NCBI GenBank assembly: GCA_023411375.1
Contig: JAEYOW010000044.1
Coordinates: 186,001 to 250,000, forward strand
DNA from: Bacillota bacterium
Lineage (GTDB): Bacteria > Bacillota > Clostridia > Christensenellales > Aristaeellaceae
Direction: 5' to 3'
DNA length: 64,000 nucleotides
Shown here piece by piece: positions 24,816-33,334 of the stretch. Every line of letters begins with the position of its first letter. Positions within the stretch are counted from its first letter, which is position 1. A program made the translations under genes and the position numbers. The notes below the pieces were generated by a model. That model saw only the letters and a list, made by a program, of their open reading frames with translations. It ran no database searches and had not been told where the DNA came from.

Positions 24816-27266
24816 ATGGCCATTACCACCTTTGACGTGGATTCGATCAAGCAAAGCATTGCAGGCAAGCTTCAACGCTATAATGGCATTACTGTAGCGG
24901 AAGCGACTCCTCAGCAGCTATACAAGGCCGTCGCATCAACTGTACGCGATCAGATTATGCAGAAATGGATGATCTCGCGTGAAAAACGCCACAATTCCAA
25001 AAGCAAACGGCTTTACTACTTGTCGGTAGAATTTTTGACCGGCCGTTCGCTCAACTGTAACCTAATCAACCTATGCAGCCAGGAAAATTACGCGCGCGCG
25101 CTTAAAGAGCTTGGCATTGATCTGCAAACCATTTTACCGGAGGAGCCGGAGCCCGCGCTTGGCAACGGCGGTCTTGGGCGTCTGGCGGCATGCTTTATGG
25201 ACAGCCTGGCCAGTCTGAGCATTCCGGCAATGGGCTGCACCATCAGGTATGAGTACGGCCTGTTCAGGCAGAAGATGGTGGACGGCCAGCAAGTAGAGCT
25301 TCCTGACACCTGGCTTCAAAACGGCAACGTATGGGAAATTGCCGTTACGGAGGATACCTGCTCGGTGGAATTTGGCGGGCATATTGAGGAATACGAGGAG
25401 AACGGCCGGCGGGTGTTTAAGCTGGTCGACGCCTATACCATCGACGCAGTGCCCTACGATATGCCCGTCGTCGGTTTTGATAACGACTGCGTAAACACCT
25501 TGCGCACCTGGAGCGCGCGCAGCCGGGAACGAATCGACCTGACGCGCTTTGGCGAGGGCGAATATATGAAGGCCATGGAAGAAATGCAGATGGCCGAGGT
25601 AATCTCCAAGGTGCTATACCCGGAGGATAAGCATTATGAAGGTAAAATGCTGCGTTTAAAGCAGCACTATTTCTTCACCAGCGCGACGCTTCAATATGCG
25701 ATTAAGTCCTTCAAGAAGCATTTTGGTAACAACTTTGATCTGCTGCCAGACAAGGCGGTATTCCATATCAACGATACACATCCTGGACTAGCGATTCCAG
25801 AGCTGATGCGTCTGCTGATCGATCAGGAGGGGTTAAGTTGGGAAATGGCGCAGCGGATTACGCACCGCTGCATGGCTTATACCAATCATACGGTTTTGGA
25901 AGAGGCGCTCGAGCGCTGGCCGATCGATATGATGCGCCAGACTCTGCCTCGCATCTACATGATTTTGGAGGAGCTCAACCGCCGCGTATGCGCCGACCTG
26001 TTCAAGAGCTATCCGGACCAGTGGGAGCGCATTGGGCATATGGCGATAATCGGCTATGGACAGGTGCATATGGCCAATCTTTGCGTGGCGCTCAGTTACA
26101 GCGTCAACGGCGTAAGCCAGCTACACGGACAAATTCTAAAGGACTCACTCTTTCATGATTATTGGCTTTTAGATAAGGGAAAGTTTACAGCCATCACCAA
26201 CGGTATAACGCACCGGCGCTGGTTGATTGAGGCAAACGCGGGACTTACGGACTTGCTGAAGGAAACCATCGGCCCAGGCTTTGTCGCGGATGCAAGCAAG
26301 CTGGAGGCGTTGCTTCCCTATGCGAACGACGCTGCTTTTCGCGAACAGTTTGAACGCGTAAAGCAACAAAACAAGAAGCGGCTTCAAAAGCTGGTGAAAG
26401 CCCGGCAAAATATCGATATTGATACTTCCTTTATTTTTGATACGCAGGCAAAGCGGCTGCATGAGTACAAGCGCCAGATGCTTAACGCTCTGCATATTCA
26501 GGTGCTGTACAACCGCATTGTGGACGATCCATCCTTTACTATGCCGCCGCGGCTGTTCCTGTTTGGCGCCAAGGCAGCCCCGGGCTACTGGCGGGCAAAG
26601 CTGATCATCCGTTACATTAATGCGCTTGCCGACCTGATCGACCGTCATCCGCGCGCACGGCAGATGCTTAAAATTGTCTATATTGAAAATTATGACGTTT
26701 CCACAGCCGAGGTTCTTATGCCTGCCTCCGAAATCAGCCAGCAGCTCTCCACAGCGGGCAAGGAGGCCAGCGGTACCGGAAATATGAAGTTTATGATGAA
26801 CGGCGCGGTAACGCTTGGCACCATGGACGGCGCGAATGTGGAAATCTACGAGCAGGTGGGAATCGATAACATCTACATCTTCGGCATGCGGGCCGATACG
26901 GTGGAGGGGATGTATCGTGAGCATAACTATAACCCCATGAGCATCTTTGAAAACAACTTCGAAATCCGCAAGGCGATGAATCAGTGGCTTGACGGCACAC
27001 TGTTTCCCAACGAGCCGCTGGCGCTTCAGGACCTGTATCAAACGCTGCTTGTGGGCGACCATGGCAGCATGCCGGATCCCTACTTTGTGCTTAAGGATTT
27101 CGGCAGCTACTCCATGGCCAACCGGCGTGTGATGGAGGATTATCAGAACCGTGAAAAATGGCTTCGTATGGCAATCATTAACACGGCGAAGTCAGGCTTC
27201 TTCAGCTCTGATAGAACCATACAGGAGTACAACGACCGTATTTGGGGAATCCGCGCGGTAAACTGA
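24816..27266 (+). CDS. glgP: Glycogen/alpha-glucan phosphorylase
   Basis: An 816-residue phosphorylase of normal length. Conserved blocks include RRLYYLSVEFLTGRSL-like KRLYYLSVEFLTGRSL, GNGGLGRLAACFMDSLA, HINDTHPGLAIPELMR, ITNGITHRRW, KRLHEYKRQMLN and the PLP-lysine region SGTGNMKFMMNGAVTLGT. The enzyme releases glucose-1-phosphate from glycogen or maltodextrin with phosphate. The start MAITTFDVD at 24816 follows AAGGAGG; earlier in-frame codons lie within the promoter. No other glycogen genes adjoin it, and the transcript ends at a terminator. Confidence 0.95.
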   Translation: MAITTFDVDSIKQSIAGKLQRYNGITVAEATPQQLYKAVASTVRDQIMQKWMISREKRHNSKSKRLYYLSVEFLTGRSLNCNLINLCSQENYARALKELGIDLQTILPEEPEPALGNGGLGRLAACFMDSLASLSIPAMGCTIRYEYGLFRQKMVDGQQVELPDTWLQNGNVWEIAVTEDTCSVEFGGHIEEYEENGRRVFKLVDAYTIDAVPYDMPVVGFDNDCVNTLRTWSARSRERIDLTRFGEGEYMKAMEEMQMAEVISKVLYPEDKHYEGKMLRLKQHYFFTSATLQYAIKSFKKHFGNNFDLLPDKAVFHINDTHPGLAIPELMRLLIDQEGLSWEMAQRITHRCMAYTNHTVLEEALERWPIDMMRQTLPRIYMILEELNRRVCADLFKSYPDQWERIGHMAIIGYGQVHMANLCVALSYSVNGVSQLHGQILKDSLFHDYWLLDKGKFTAITNGITHRRWLIEANAGLTDLLKETIGPGFVADASKLEALLPYANDAAFREQFERVKQQNKKRLQKLVKARQNIDIDTSFIFDTQAKRLHEYKRQMLNALHIQVLYNRIVDDPSFTMPPRLFLFGAKAAPGYWRAKLIIRYINALADLIDRHPRARQMLKIVYIENYDVSTAEVLMPASEISQQLSTAGKEASGTGNMKFMMNGAVTLGTMDGANVEIYEQVGIDNIYIFGMRADTVEGMYREHNYNPMSIFENNFEIRKAMNQWLDGTLFPNEPLALQDLYQTLLVGDHGSMPDPYFVLKDFGSYSMANRRVMEDYQNREKWLRMAIINTAKSGFFSSDRTIQEYNDRIWGIRAVN

Positions 27267-27278
27267 TCCGGATAAACT

Positions 27279-27324
27279 GGGAGCGGCCCATCATGCGACC
27301 GGCGTGGCGAACCGCTCCCTTTTT
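27279..27324 (+). terminator. Terminator of glgP
   Basis: GGGAGCGG (27279-27286) pairs with CCGCTCCC (27312-27319) and TTTTT follows; the loop is long (25 bases). Confidence 0.7.
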
Positions 27325-27407
27325 AAATACAATTTGTGAAAAAAACGTGCATTTCGACAAAATATGTCGATTATGTTCAGCAAAGATTGCGAAAAAGGAA
27401 ACGGATG

Positions 27408-27436
27408 TTGACACCGGTTCATGACCATGCTATACT
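27408..27436 (+). promoter_or_regulatory. Strong promoter upstream of the MBL-fold gene
   Basis: Consensus TTGACA (27408-27413), 17-bp spacer, TATACT (27431-27436). This and the following hairpins account for the 340-bp gap between glgP and the MBL-fold gene. Confidence 0.75.
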
Positions 27437-27450
27437 AGGTGCGTTCCAAA

Positions 27451-27500
27451 GCGGGCCTGTTATGCCCGCAACGCCTGATTTTATAGGCCTTTTATTTTTT
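27451..27500 (+). promoter_or_regulatory. Leader hairpins with T-run (candidate attenuator or small RNA)
   Basis: Just after the expected transcription start, GCGGGC (27451-27456) pairs with GCCCGC (27464-27469). GCCT (27473-27476) can pair with AGGC (27485-27488) before CTTTTATTTTTT. The second stem is short, so termination strength is uncertain. Confidence 0.35.
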
Positions 27501-27606
27501 GGACGCTGACGATTGATAAGCAATTATTTTGTAATATATACTTCCTAAATCCTGCCGGGGGAGCGTATGTTGCCAGATTTCTTATTAAATGGAGGCGTCT
27601 TTTTGA

Positions 27607-28482
27607 ATGGACAAACAACTGAAAATCATCTACCACTATAACAGTGGCTTCTCGGTGCAGGTGGGCAGCACGCTGCTCATCTTTGATTACTGGGAAGGCG
27701 AGGGCCGGACGCTTGCGCAGGTCGGGCGCATCACGCCGCAGTTTCTACGGGCGTTTGAGCAAATCTTTGTATTCATCAGCCACGCGCACCCGGACCATCT
27801 GGACCCCATTGTGTTTACATGGGAGGCGGCGGGCCTTCCCATCACCTACATTGTAAGTTCGGATATGCCTGTGGGTACGCGGGGAAAGCGCATCGCGCCG
27901 CTTCAACAAAAGCAGCTTACACAGGATATTTCGGTCAAGGCCTATCAAAGCACGGATTTGGGCGTCGCGTTTTTGGTGGAAGCATTCGGCATGCGCATTT
28001 TCCATGCGGGGGATCTTAATCTCTGGCACTGGCGGCAGGAAAGCACCCTGCGGGAAATTGAAGCGGCCGAAACGGCCTTCTACGAATCCACCGAAGCGAT
28101 CAAAGGAGAAAAGATCGACGTGGCGATGTTCCCGGTCGACCCAAGACAGGGCCTGATGTACGACGCGGGCGCAAACCACTTTATCCTGTCTATGAAGCCC
28201 CGTGTGTTTATCCCCATGCACTGGCAGGATCGGCCCGAGGTCGCTATCGACTTCGCACGCCGGGCGAAAACGCCCGTAACCGAGGTGCTCGCGCTGACAA
28301 AGCCCGGCGTTGTGGCAAACCTCACGTTCAGCGACACGCTGCTGGACATCCACATCATTGAGCCGCCCAAGGATTTTGGCGAGCTACCAATCGCGCCCAT
28401 GCGCAGGCCGGCTCCACAGGCGGAGCTGAAAGACGGCGACGATCCCTTTGCGGACACTGATTTGCCCGTCGACATAGAATAG
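27607..28482 (+). CDS. MBL-fold metallohydrolase
   Basis: A 291-residue metallo-beta-lactamase-fold protein. The metal motif HAHPDH is at residues 59-64, with a further His/Asp in RIFHAGDLNLWHW (about 133-145) and FIPMHWQ near 205. The layout resembles UlaG/YtkL-like hydrolases of unknown substrate; lactonase, nuclease or phosphodiesterase activity cannot be told apart. The C-terminal 25 residues are acidic and probably flexible. It is followed 11 bp later by a glyoxalase-like gene, so the pair may act on related small molecules, which is inference. Confidence 0.8.
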   Translation: MDKQLKIIYHYNSGFSVQVGSTLLIFDYWEGEGRTLAQVGRITPQFLRAFEQIFVFISHAHPDHLDPIVFTWEAAGLPITYIVSSDMPVGTRGKRIAPLQQKQLTQDISVKAYQSTDLGVAFLVEAFGMRIFHAGDLNLWHWRQESTLREIEAAETAFYESTEAIKGEKIDVAMFPVDPRQGLMYDAGANHFILSMKPRVFIPMHWQDRPEVAIDFARRAKTPVTEVLALTKPGVVANLTFSDTLLDIHIIEPPKDFGELPIAPMRRPAPQAELKDGDDPFADTDLPVDIE

Positions 28483-28493
28483 GAGGAATCGCA

Positions 28494-28856
28494 ATGTTCA
28501 AGATGGTTCATGAAAACTATAATGTGCTTGATCTTGAAAAATCCATGACCTTCTACCGGGAGGCGCTGGGCCTCCACGAGGTACGCCGGAACGAAAAACC
28601 CGATTTTACCATCGTTTATATGGGCGACGATAGTGAGGATTTTCTTTTGGAGCTCACGTGGCTTAAGGACCGTAAGGAGCCGTATCACCTGGGCGACGAG
28701 GAATTTCATCTCGCTTTCCAGACCGACGACTTTGAAAAGGCGCACGAGCTGCATGAGCGCATGGGTTGCATTTGCTATGAAAACCGTAACATGGGTATCT
28801 ATTTCATCAAGGATCCCGACGGTTACTGGCTTGAGATCGTGCCCAAACGGGGCTGA
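28494..28856 (+). CDS. Glyoxalase I-like (VOC-fold) protein
   Basis: A 120-residue vicinal-oxygen-chelate protein. It begins MFKMVHENYNVLDLEKSMTF YREALG in the usual betaalpha-beta-beta-beta order and ends with FIKDPDGYWLEIVPK. Candidate metal ligands are His6, a Glu in FLLELTW, His in EFHLAFQ and Glu in YWLEIV, as in lactoylglutathione lyase. Glyoxalase I turns hemithioacetals of methylglyoxal into thioester; in Firmicutes the thiol may be bacillithiol or glutathione. GGAGG stands 7 bases upstream. A terminator follows at 28894-28930. Confidence 0.82.
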   Translation: MFKMVHENYNVLDLEKSMTFYREALGLHEVRRNEKPDFTIVYMGDDSEDFLLELTWLKDRKEPYHLGDEEFHLAFQTDDFEKAHELHERMGCICYENRNMGIYFIKDPDGYWLEIVPKRG

Positions 28857-28893
28857 CAGGTATAAAAAACGGCATTCCTTTTCGAAATGCCTC

Positions 28894-28930
28894 AGACCGT
28901 TGACAAAGTAAAGTCAGCGGTCTTTATTTA
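28894..28930 (+). terminator. Terminator after glyoxalase-like gene
   Basis: AGACCGTTGAC pairs with GTCAGCGGTCT (11 bp with one G-T pair), then TTATTTAA. Confidence 0.8.
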
Positions 28931-28967
28931 AGGAAATAAGGACATGAATGTCGAAAATAATATATAG

Positions 28968-29817
28968 AAAGCAATCAGAGCAAAACCATTTGACAGGAAG
29001 GATGATGATGACGGTCGGCCAACCAGGGAGATTCAGCGGAGCAAAAGCGACCCGGAAAGCGGACAGCCGCACAAGGAAGGCAAGCCGGATGGATTCCATT
29101 TCAGCGAGCATCGTACAGTAGACGGCAAGCACAATATTGTGGTGAGTGTGCGAATCACACCGGACAGCATCAACGATGTCGAGCCTGTTCCCAAAATTCT
29201 GAAAGATATTGAAAAGCGGCTGGGAAAGCTGCCGAAGTTCATGGGACTGGACGCGGGCTACCACAACGCGCCCACCTGCCACCAGATTGCCTCCCTTGGG
29301 ATTCAGCCGGTGTCGGGATACCGAAGGCACACGCACAAGGGCGACTATTTCGGGAAATACCGTTTTACCTACTCTGTCCGCAACGGCATGAATTATCCCG
29401 GTGCACCACCAACCGGGAAGGGTACCGCGAATACTGGAGCGACCCGAAGGAATGCAAGAACTGCCCCAGACGGGCGGAATGCTTCCCGGCCAAGTCTAGA
29501 AGAAGGCAAGCGACGTGCTATGTATGGCAGGACGCATTGGAGCAGGCGGACGCGTTTACGAAACAGACAAAGGTAAGTGCATCTATGCCTAGCACAAAGA
29601 GACAATCGAATGTTCCTTCGCAAAAGCCAAAGAACTGCTAGGCCTGCGCTATGCCCGGATGCCTAGCATCCGCAACATGTTCGGGCAGTCCTTTCTCACC
29701 GCTGCCGTACAGAACATGAAACGCATTGCCAGAGCGTTTCTCTCTTCTTGCTTTTTCTTCCGCTTATGGTTTAAGGCCCGCTTCCTCTCGGAAACACCCC
29801 CTTTGTCGGCGGGCTGA
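28968..29817 (+). pseudogene. Broken IS1182-type transposase
   Basis: Remnant of a DDE transposase. One frame reads AKPFDRKDDDD, then REIQRSKSDPESGQPHKEGK and HRTVDGKHNIVV, followed by the VPKILKDIEKRLGKLPKFMGLDAGYHN block, all typical of IS1182 proteins. After about 29395 the match moves to another frame (YREYWSDPKECKNCPRRAEC), and after about 29570 to a third (HKETIECSFAKAKELLGLRYAR ... AAVQNMKRIA), with a TAG stop inside. The N-terminal third is missing, and clear terminal inverted repeats were not found. With at least two frameshifts and a stop it cannot make an active enzyme. Confidence 0.85.
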
Positions 29818-29848
29818 GGGTAGACATTCATATGTCTACCCTCTTCTG
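29816..29848 (+). terminator. Perfect hairpin after transposase remnant
   Basis: 12-bp stem GAGGGTAGACAT/ATGTCTACCCTC with a TCAT loop, followed by TTCTGTTA. It may be a terminator or part of the element's end. Confidence 0.55.
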
Positions 29849-29912
29849 TTACATCACTTTTGCATGAGAGCTAGACCTTTCACATGGAAAATGATAACAC
29901 TAGATCATACTG

Positions 29913-29941
29913 TTGAAAACGTAAAAAGCTGATGTTATAAT
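29913..29941 (+). promoter_or_regulatory. Promoter of the AraC-family gene
   Basis: TTGAAA (29913-29918), 17-bp spacer, TATAAT (29936-29941). Confidence 0.65.
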
Positions 29942-29994
29942 AGGTACGCAAAATGAGTAGCTTCCTTTTTTTTATAAAAAACGGAGAAACAGTA

Positions 29995-30903
29995 ATGAGT
30001 GAAATAGAGTTCGTTAAAATTCTTTTTTGCAGCAAATGCAAAAGAGCGCAATATAACAAACGGATCCACAAGCATCGGGGCTGGAGTTTATTTTATAATA
30101 TTTCTGGCGCAGCACATGTAGTGGTTTTGCATGGGCAAAAGGAAAAAACAATTGACCTCAATTCAGGCGAGTTCGTATTTCTTTCCTCAAAAGAACCCCA
30201 CCGTTTATATATTAGGGAGAACGATAACAGCTATATGCTTCACCTGATGTTGTACCCCTGTGAAGAGAAGGATGCAACTCTTTCTTTCAAACAACTTAAA
30301 AATGTCAGTGAGGATGCTTATCGAATGCTCTGTAATTCTTCATTGTTTGTGCATGCAGCAGATATCAACACAATGCTGATAAACACACTCACCGAAGTAT
30401 TGCATAGCATTGATTTTTGCAGAAAGAATAAGGAATTGTCGGCGGTACCGGGGCTAATGCTTCAAACGATGTTGATTGAGATTACTTATTTGAACAAGCA
30501 GAATATAGAACCCCGCTATGACCGTTACGTCAATCGCGCCATAGCCTATCTAAAGGGACACAGTACAGAAGTGGTACGCGTTGCAGAAGTAGCGGCAAAG
30601 GTTGGTGTTCATCCTGCCTACTTGCAGCGCATATTTAAGGAACGCATGGAAATGAGCATGATGGAATACCTTGTGCAGTACAGGGTGCGAAAGGCGCGTC
30701 GACTGTTGAGCAATACATCATTTCCAATCATTGACATTGCATTTGAGTGTGGATTCTCCAACCGGCAGCATTTTTCACGCTGTTTTCGACAAACGGAAGG
30801 CATGACTCCATCAGAATTTCGCCGTCACAATCAAATGCTTGCCGATGATACAGTTTCGGGTGATGAGCAAAAAACAAAGCCGGATGATATTGTTGAATTG
30901 TAG
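29995..30903 (+). CDS. AraC-family transcriptional regulator
   Basis: A 302-residue regulator. The N-terminal half looks like a cupin sensor (GEFVFLSSKEPHRLYIRE at about 50-70). The C-terminal third has two helix-turn-helix motifs (VRVAEVAAKVGVHPAYLQRIF and FPIIDIAFECGFSNRQHFSRCF) ending in the family signature GMTPSEFRRHN. The start MSEIEFVKI at 29995 follows GGAGA; a longer start at 29953 is within the leader. It most likely controls the sugar transporter and oxidoreductase genes that follow 176 bp downstream. Codon and base composition look less GC-rich than the flanking genes, suggesting acquisition. Confidence 0.88.
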   Translation: MSEIEFVKILFCSKCKRAQYNKRIHKHRGWSLFYNISGAAHVVVLHGQKEKTIDLNSGEFVFLSSKEPHRLYIRENDNSYMLHLMLYPCEEKDATLSFKQLKNVSEDAYRMLCNSSLFVHAADINTMLINTLTEVLHSIDFCRKNKELSAVPGLMLQTMLIEITYLNKQNIEPRYDRYVNRAIAYLKGHSTEVVRVAEVAAKVGVHPAYLQRIFKERMEMSMMEYLVQYRVRKARRLLSNTSFPIIDIAFECGFSNRQHFSRCFRQTEGMTPSEFRRHNQMLADDTVSGDEQKTKPDDIVEL

Positions 30904-31079
30904 GCACTATCACATAGGTCTATTCTGCATGTCGATTTAAAAAGTTGCGATTTGTTCCATGCCTGCTAGAAAGGGTACTGATTTGTTCCTCCTTTCCGGT
31001 CGGTTTGTTTTATGATAGTGGCACAAGTTAGGTGCCTGTTTTGGCAAAAATAATACCGTAATTGAAAGGGATGGGTGTC

Positions 31080-32351
31080 ATGAAGCGTACCTCTATTCGT
31101 ACCATCGCGCTGGTTCTTTCCATGTTGCTGGTTGTTGTCGCGCTGCCAACCGTTTCTATTGCTGAAGGTGGAAAGCAAAAGATCACCATGCTTTTTAGCG
31201 CCGGTGGTTCAGGAAAAGCGATTGCCGCAGCTGCCGAGCGCTTCACTGCAGAAACAGGTATCGAGGCAGAGGTGTTGCTGTTCTCCCTAAACGAAGTGTA
31301 TGAGAAACAAATACTCTCTCTTTCCAATGGAACTGACGATATTGATATTGTCGCCATCAACGATCCATGGGTCCCCCTTATAATGGATTATTTGGAGCCG
31401 TTGGAATTAGAGCAGTCCATGAGTGATTCTTTCATTCCTGGCATGCTCAATACGTTTGCTGTAGACGGAGTTGTTTATGGAGTGCCGGTACGCATGGGCG
31501 GCGACGTTATCACATACCGCAGAGATGTGATGGAAACGTTAGGCGTAGACCCTTCCAGCCTGAAAACATGGGAGGATGTGTATCAACTGGCTCTGAAGAT
31601 GACAGATAAGGAAAACAGCCAATACGGATGGTCCATGGGGCTGCTGGAACCCAGTAATGTGGTAAAGGCTTGGTATGAATATCTGATCTGCTATGGCGGC
31701 TACATCATCAATGAAACAGAAGACGGACTGGGGCTAACCAAGCCCGAGGCCATTGCAGCAACTAAGATGTTTGTTAAGTTCGTGCAGGATTGCTGCCCGC
31801 CAGATGTGCTGAGCTACTCCTTTAACGATCAGGTAGATTCCATGAAAAGCGGTCAGGCGAAGATGGGGCTTTTGTGGACGAGCCGTTATCCATCTGTAAA
31901 TATTGAAGATACTGAGGGATATGGAAAATGGGATGTGTTGCCCAGCATGCCTGGACCGGAAGATGGCCCAAATGCGAGCGGAATTGCCTGCGTTGATGGT
32001 TGGGCTGTTGGAATCAGCAAGTATTCGAGCAACAAGGAAGCGGCAAGGGCATTTGTAGAGTTCATCGGCTCCTATGACGAGCAACTGCGTCTGGCTACCG
32101 AAAATTCCAACTCCCCAACCATCGCCGCCATCTATGACGCGCCTGAATATCTGGCGGTGATCCCGCAGGCTGAAAACATGAACAAGGCGCTCAACGTTGC
32201 TACGCCGCGTCCTCAGAAGGTATATTTCAATGAGATTCAGGAGGAAATAGCCCTGTATGTGAAACTGGCCTGCCTTGGGGATATGACTGTGGAAGATGCG
32301 TTGGCCGCCTGCGAGCGCAATTGCATAGACATACTGGAAAGCTATCAGTAA
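31080..32351 (+). CDS. Family 1 extracellular sugar-binding protein
   Basis: A 423-residue secreted protein. MKRTSIRTIALVLSMLLVVV with a cleavage region near VSIAEGG gives a signal peptide. Conserved blocks include LFSAGGSGKAIAAAAERFTAETGI, DDIDIVAINDPWVPLIMDYL and GVPVRMGGDVITYRRDVMETLG, as in sugar-binding proteins of CUT1 ABC systems. ATG 31080 is chosen because AAAGGG lies 9 bases upstream. The preceding 176-bp gap contains GGCAC/GTGCC arms (about 31019-31035) and a possible TATGAT (31011-31016) but no clear -35, as expected if the AraC protein activates it. Substrate is unknown. Confidence 0.85.
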   Translation: MKRTSIRTIALVLSMLLVVVALPTVSIAEGGKQKITMLFSAGGSGKAIAAAAERFTAETGIEAEVLLFSLNEVYEKQILSLSNGTDDIDIVAINDPWVPLIMDYLEPLELEQSMSDSFIPGMLNTFAVDGVVYGVPVRMGGDVITYRRDVMETLGVDPSSLKTWEDVYQLALKMTDKENSQYGWSMGLLEPSNVVKAWYEYLICYGGYIINETEDGLGLTKPEAIAATKMFVKFVQDCCPPDVLSYSFNDQVDSMKSGQAKMGLLWTSRYPSVNIEDTEGYGKWDVLPSMPGPEDGPNASGIACVDGWAVGISKYSSNKEAARAFVEFIGSYDEQLRLATENSNSPTIAAIYDAPEYLAVIPQAENMNKALNVATPRPQKVYFNEIQEEIALYVKLACLGDMTVEDALAACERNCIDILESYQ

Positions 32352-32451
32352 GCTTTCAATACTGAACGCGCGGGGAAAACATGCCGGGACGGGAGGCGGA
32401 CGCCCTTCGTCCCCGGCTGTATCCGTATACTTGTACTGAAGGGGTTGCTTT

Positions 32452-33333
32452 ATGCGAAATCGGCGTGCGCTTTCCGACCACCGCTATGCTATGAGGTATA
32501 TCTATCCCGCATTTTTGATGCTTGGGCTTGTGCTTCTTGTGCCGCTGGGCTTCAGCATAGTAGCCAGTCTGATGAAGTGGGACCTGGTTCCGCGCCGCAT
32601 CAAGTGGGTGGGCTTTGGAAACTATATCAAAATTTTTCAGGATGTTGAGGTATGGCATTCCACATGGCTTACGCTGAAATTCACCGTACTGAGCGTTGGC
32701 ATTGAAATGCTACTCGGTTTCCTGATTGCCTCGTTCCTCAATATTGATTTCAGGGGATGCAAGTTTGTACGCGTTGTTGTACTGCTTCCCATGATGCTTT
32801 CGCCTACGGTAATTGCGCTGGTGTTTAAGCTTATGCTAAATTATGACCGTGGAATTATCAACGAGGTGCTTGCGTACATCTTCGGCAGTGGAGCCAAACA
32901 GGTATGGCTGGGAAAAGAATGGGCATTTACTGCAGTTCTCCTGGTTGATATTTGGATTAATACATCCTTTGTGGTGCTAAATGTGTTAGCTGGATTACAA
33001 AGCGTTTCTGTGGATATAATGGAAGCTTCTGTTATTGACGGCGCTAATGCATGGCAACGCGCCACGCGTATTACCATTCCACTTATCAAGCCGGTACTGT
33101 TAGTGGCTCTAATCTTTCGTACAACATTCGCGCTGCGTAACTTTCCAATTGCTTATGTTCTCACTGGCGGGGGGCCAGCCAACTATACACAGTTTTATGC
33201 TCTGGAACTGTATAAAGAGGCATTTACAAAATACAATGTTGGTTACGCATCCGCGCTTAGCTGGCTATTGATCGCCATTACCTTCTGTCTAAGCGTTATG
33301 TACACAAAATTAACCATGAAAGGGGAAAAATAA
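32452..33333 (+). CDS. Carbohydrate ABC transporter permease (UgpA/LacF type)
   Basis: A 293-residue permease with six hydrophobic helices. The EAA-type loop reads MEASVIDGANAWQRATRITIPLIKP (about 203-227), and a hydrophobic LLMLGLVLLVPLGFSIVASL-like start is present. It pairs with the second permease at 34803; the FAD oxidoreductase gene lies between them and begins one base after this stop. No ATPase is encoded in the cluster, so a shared MsmX-like ATPase elsewhere is expected, as for many CUT1 systems. GAAGGGG precedes the start. The 100-bp leader after the binding-protein gene has no clear terminator. Confidence 0.88.
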   Translation: MRNRRALSDHRYAMRYIYPAFLMLGLVLLVPLGFSIVASLMKWDLVPRRIKWVGFGNYIKIFQDVEVWHSTWLTLKFTVLSVGIEMLLGFLIASFLNIDFRGCKFVRVVVLLPMMLSPTVIALVFKLMLNYDRGIINEVLAYIFGSGAKQVWLGKEWAFTAVLLVDIWINTSFVVLNVLAGLQSVSVDIMEASVIDGANAWQRATRITIPLIKPVLLVALIFRTTFALRNFPIAYVLTGGGPANYTQFYALELYKEAFTKYNVGYASALSWLLIAITFCLSVMYTKLTMKGEK

Positions 33334-33334
33334 A

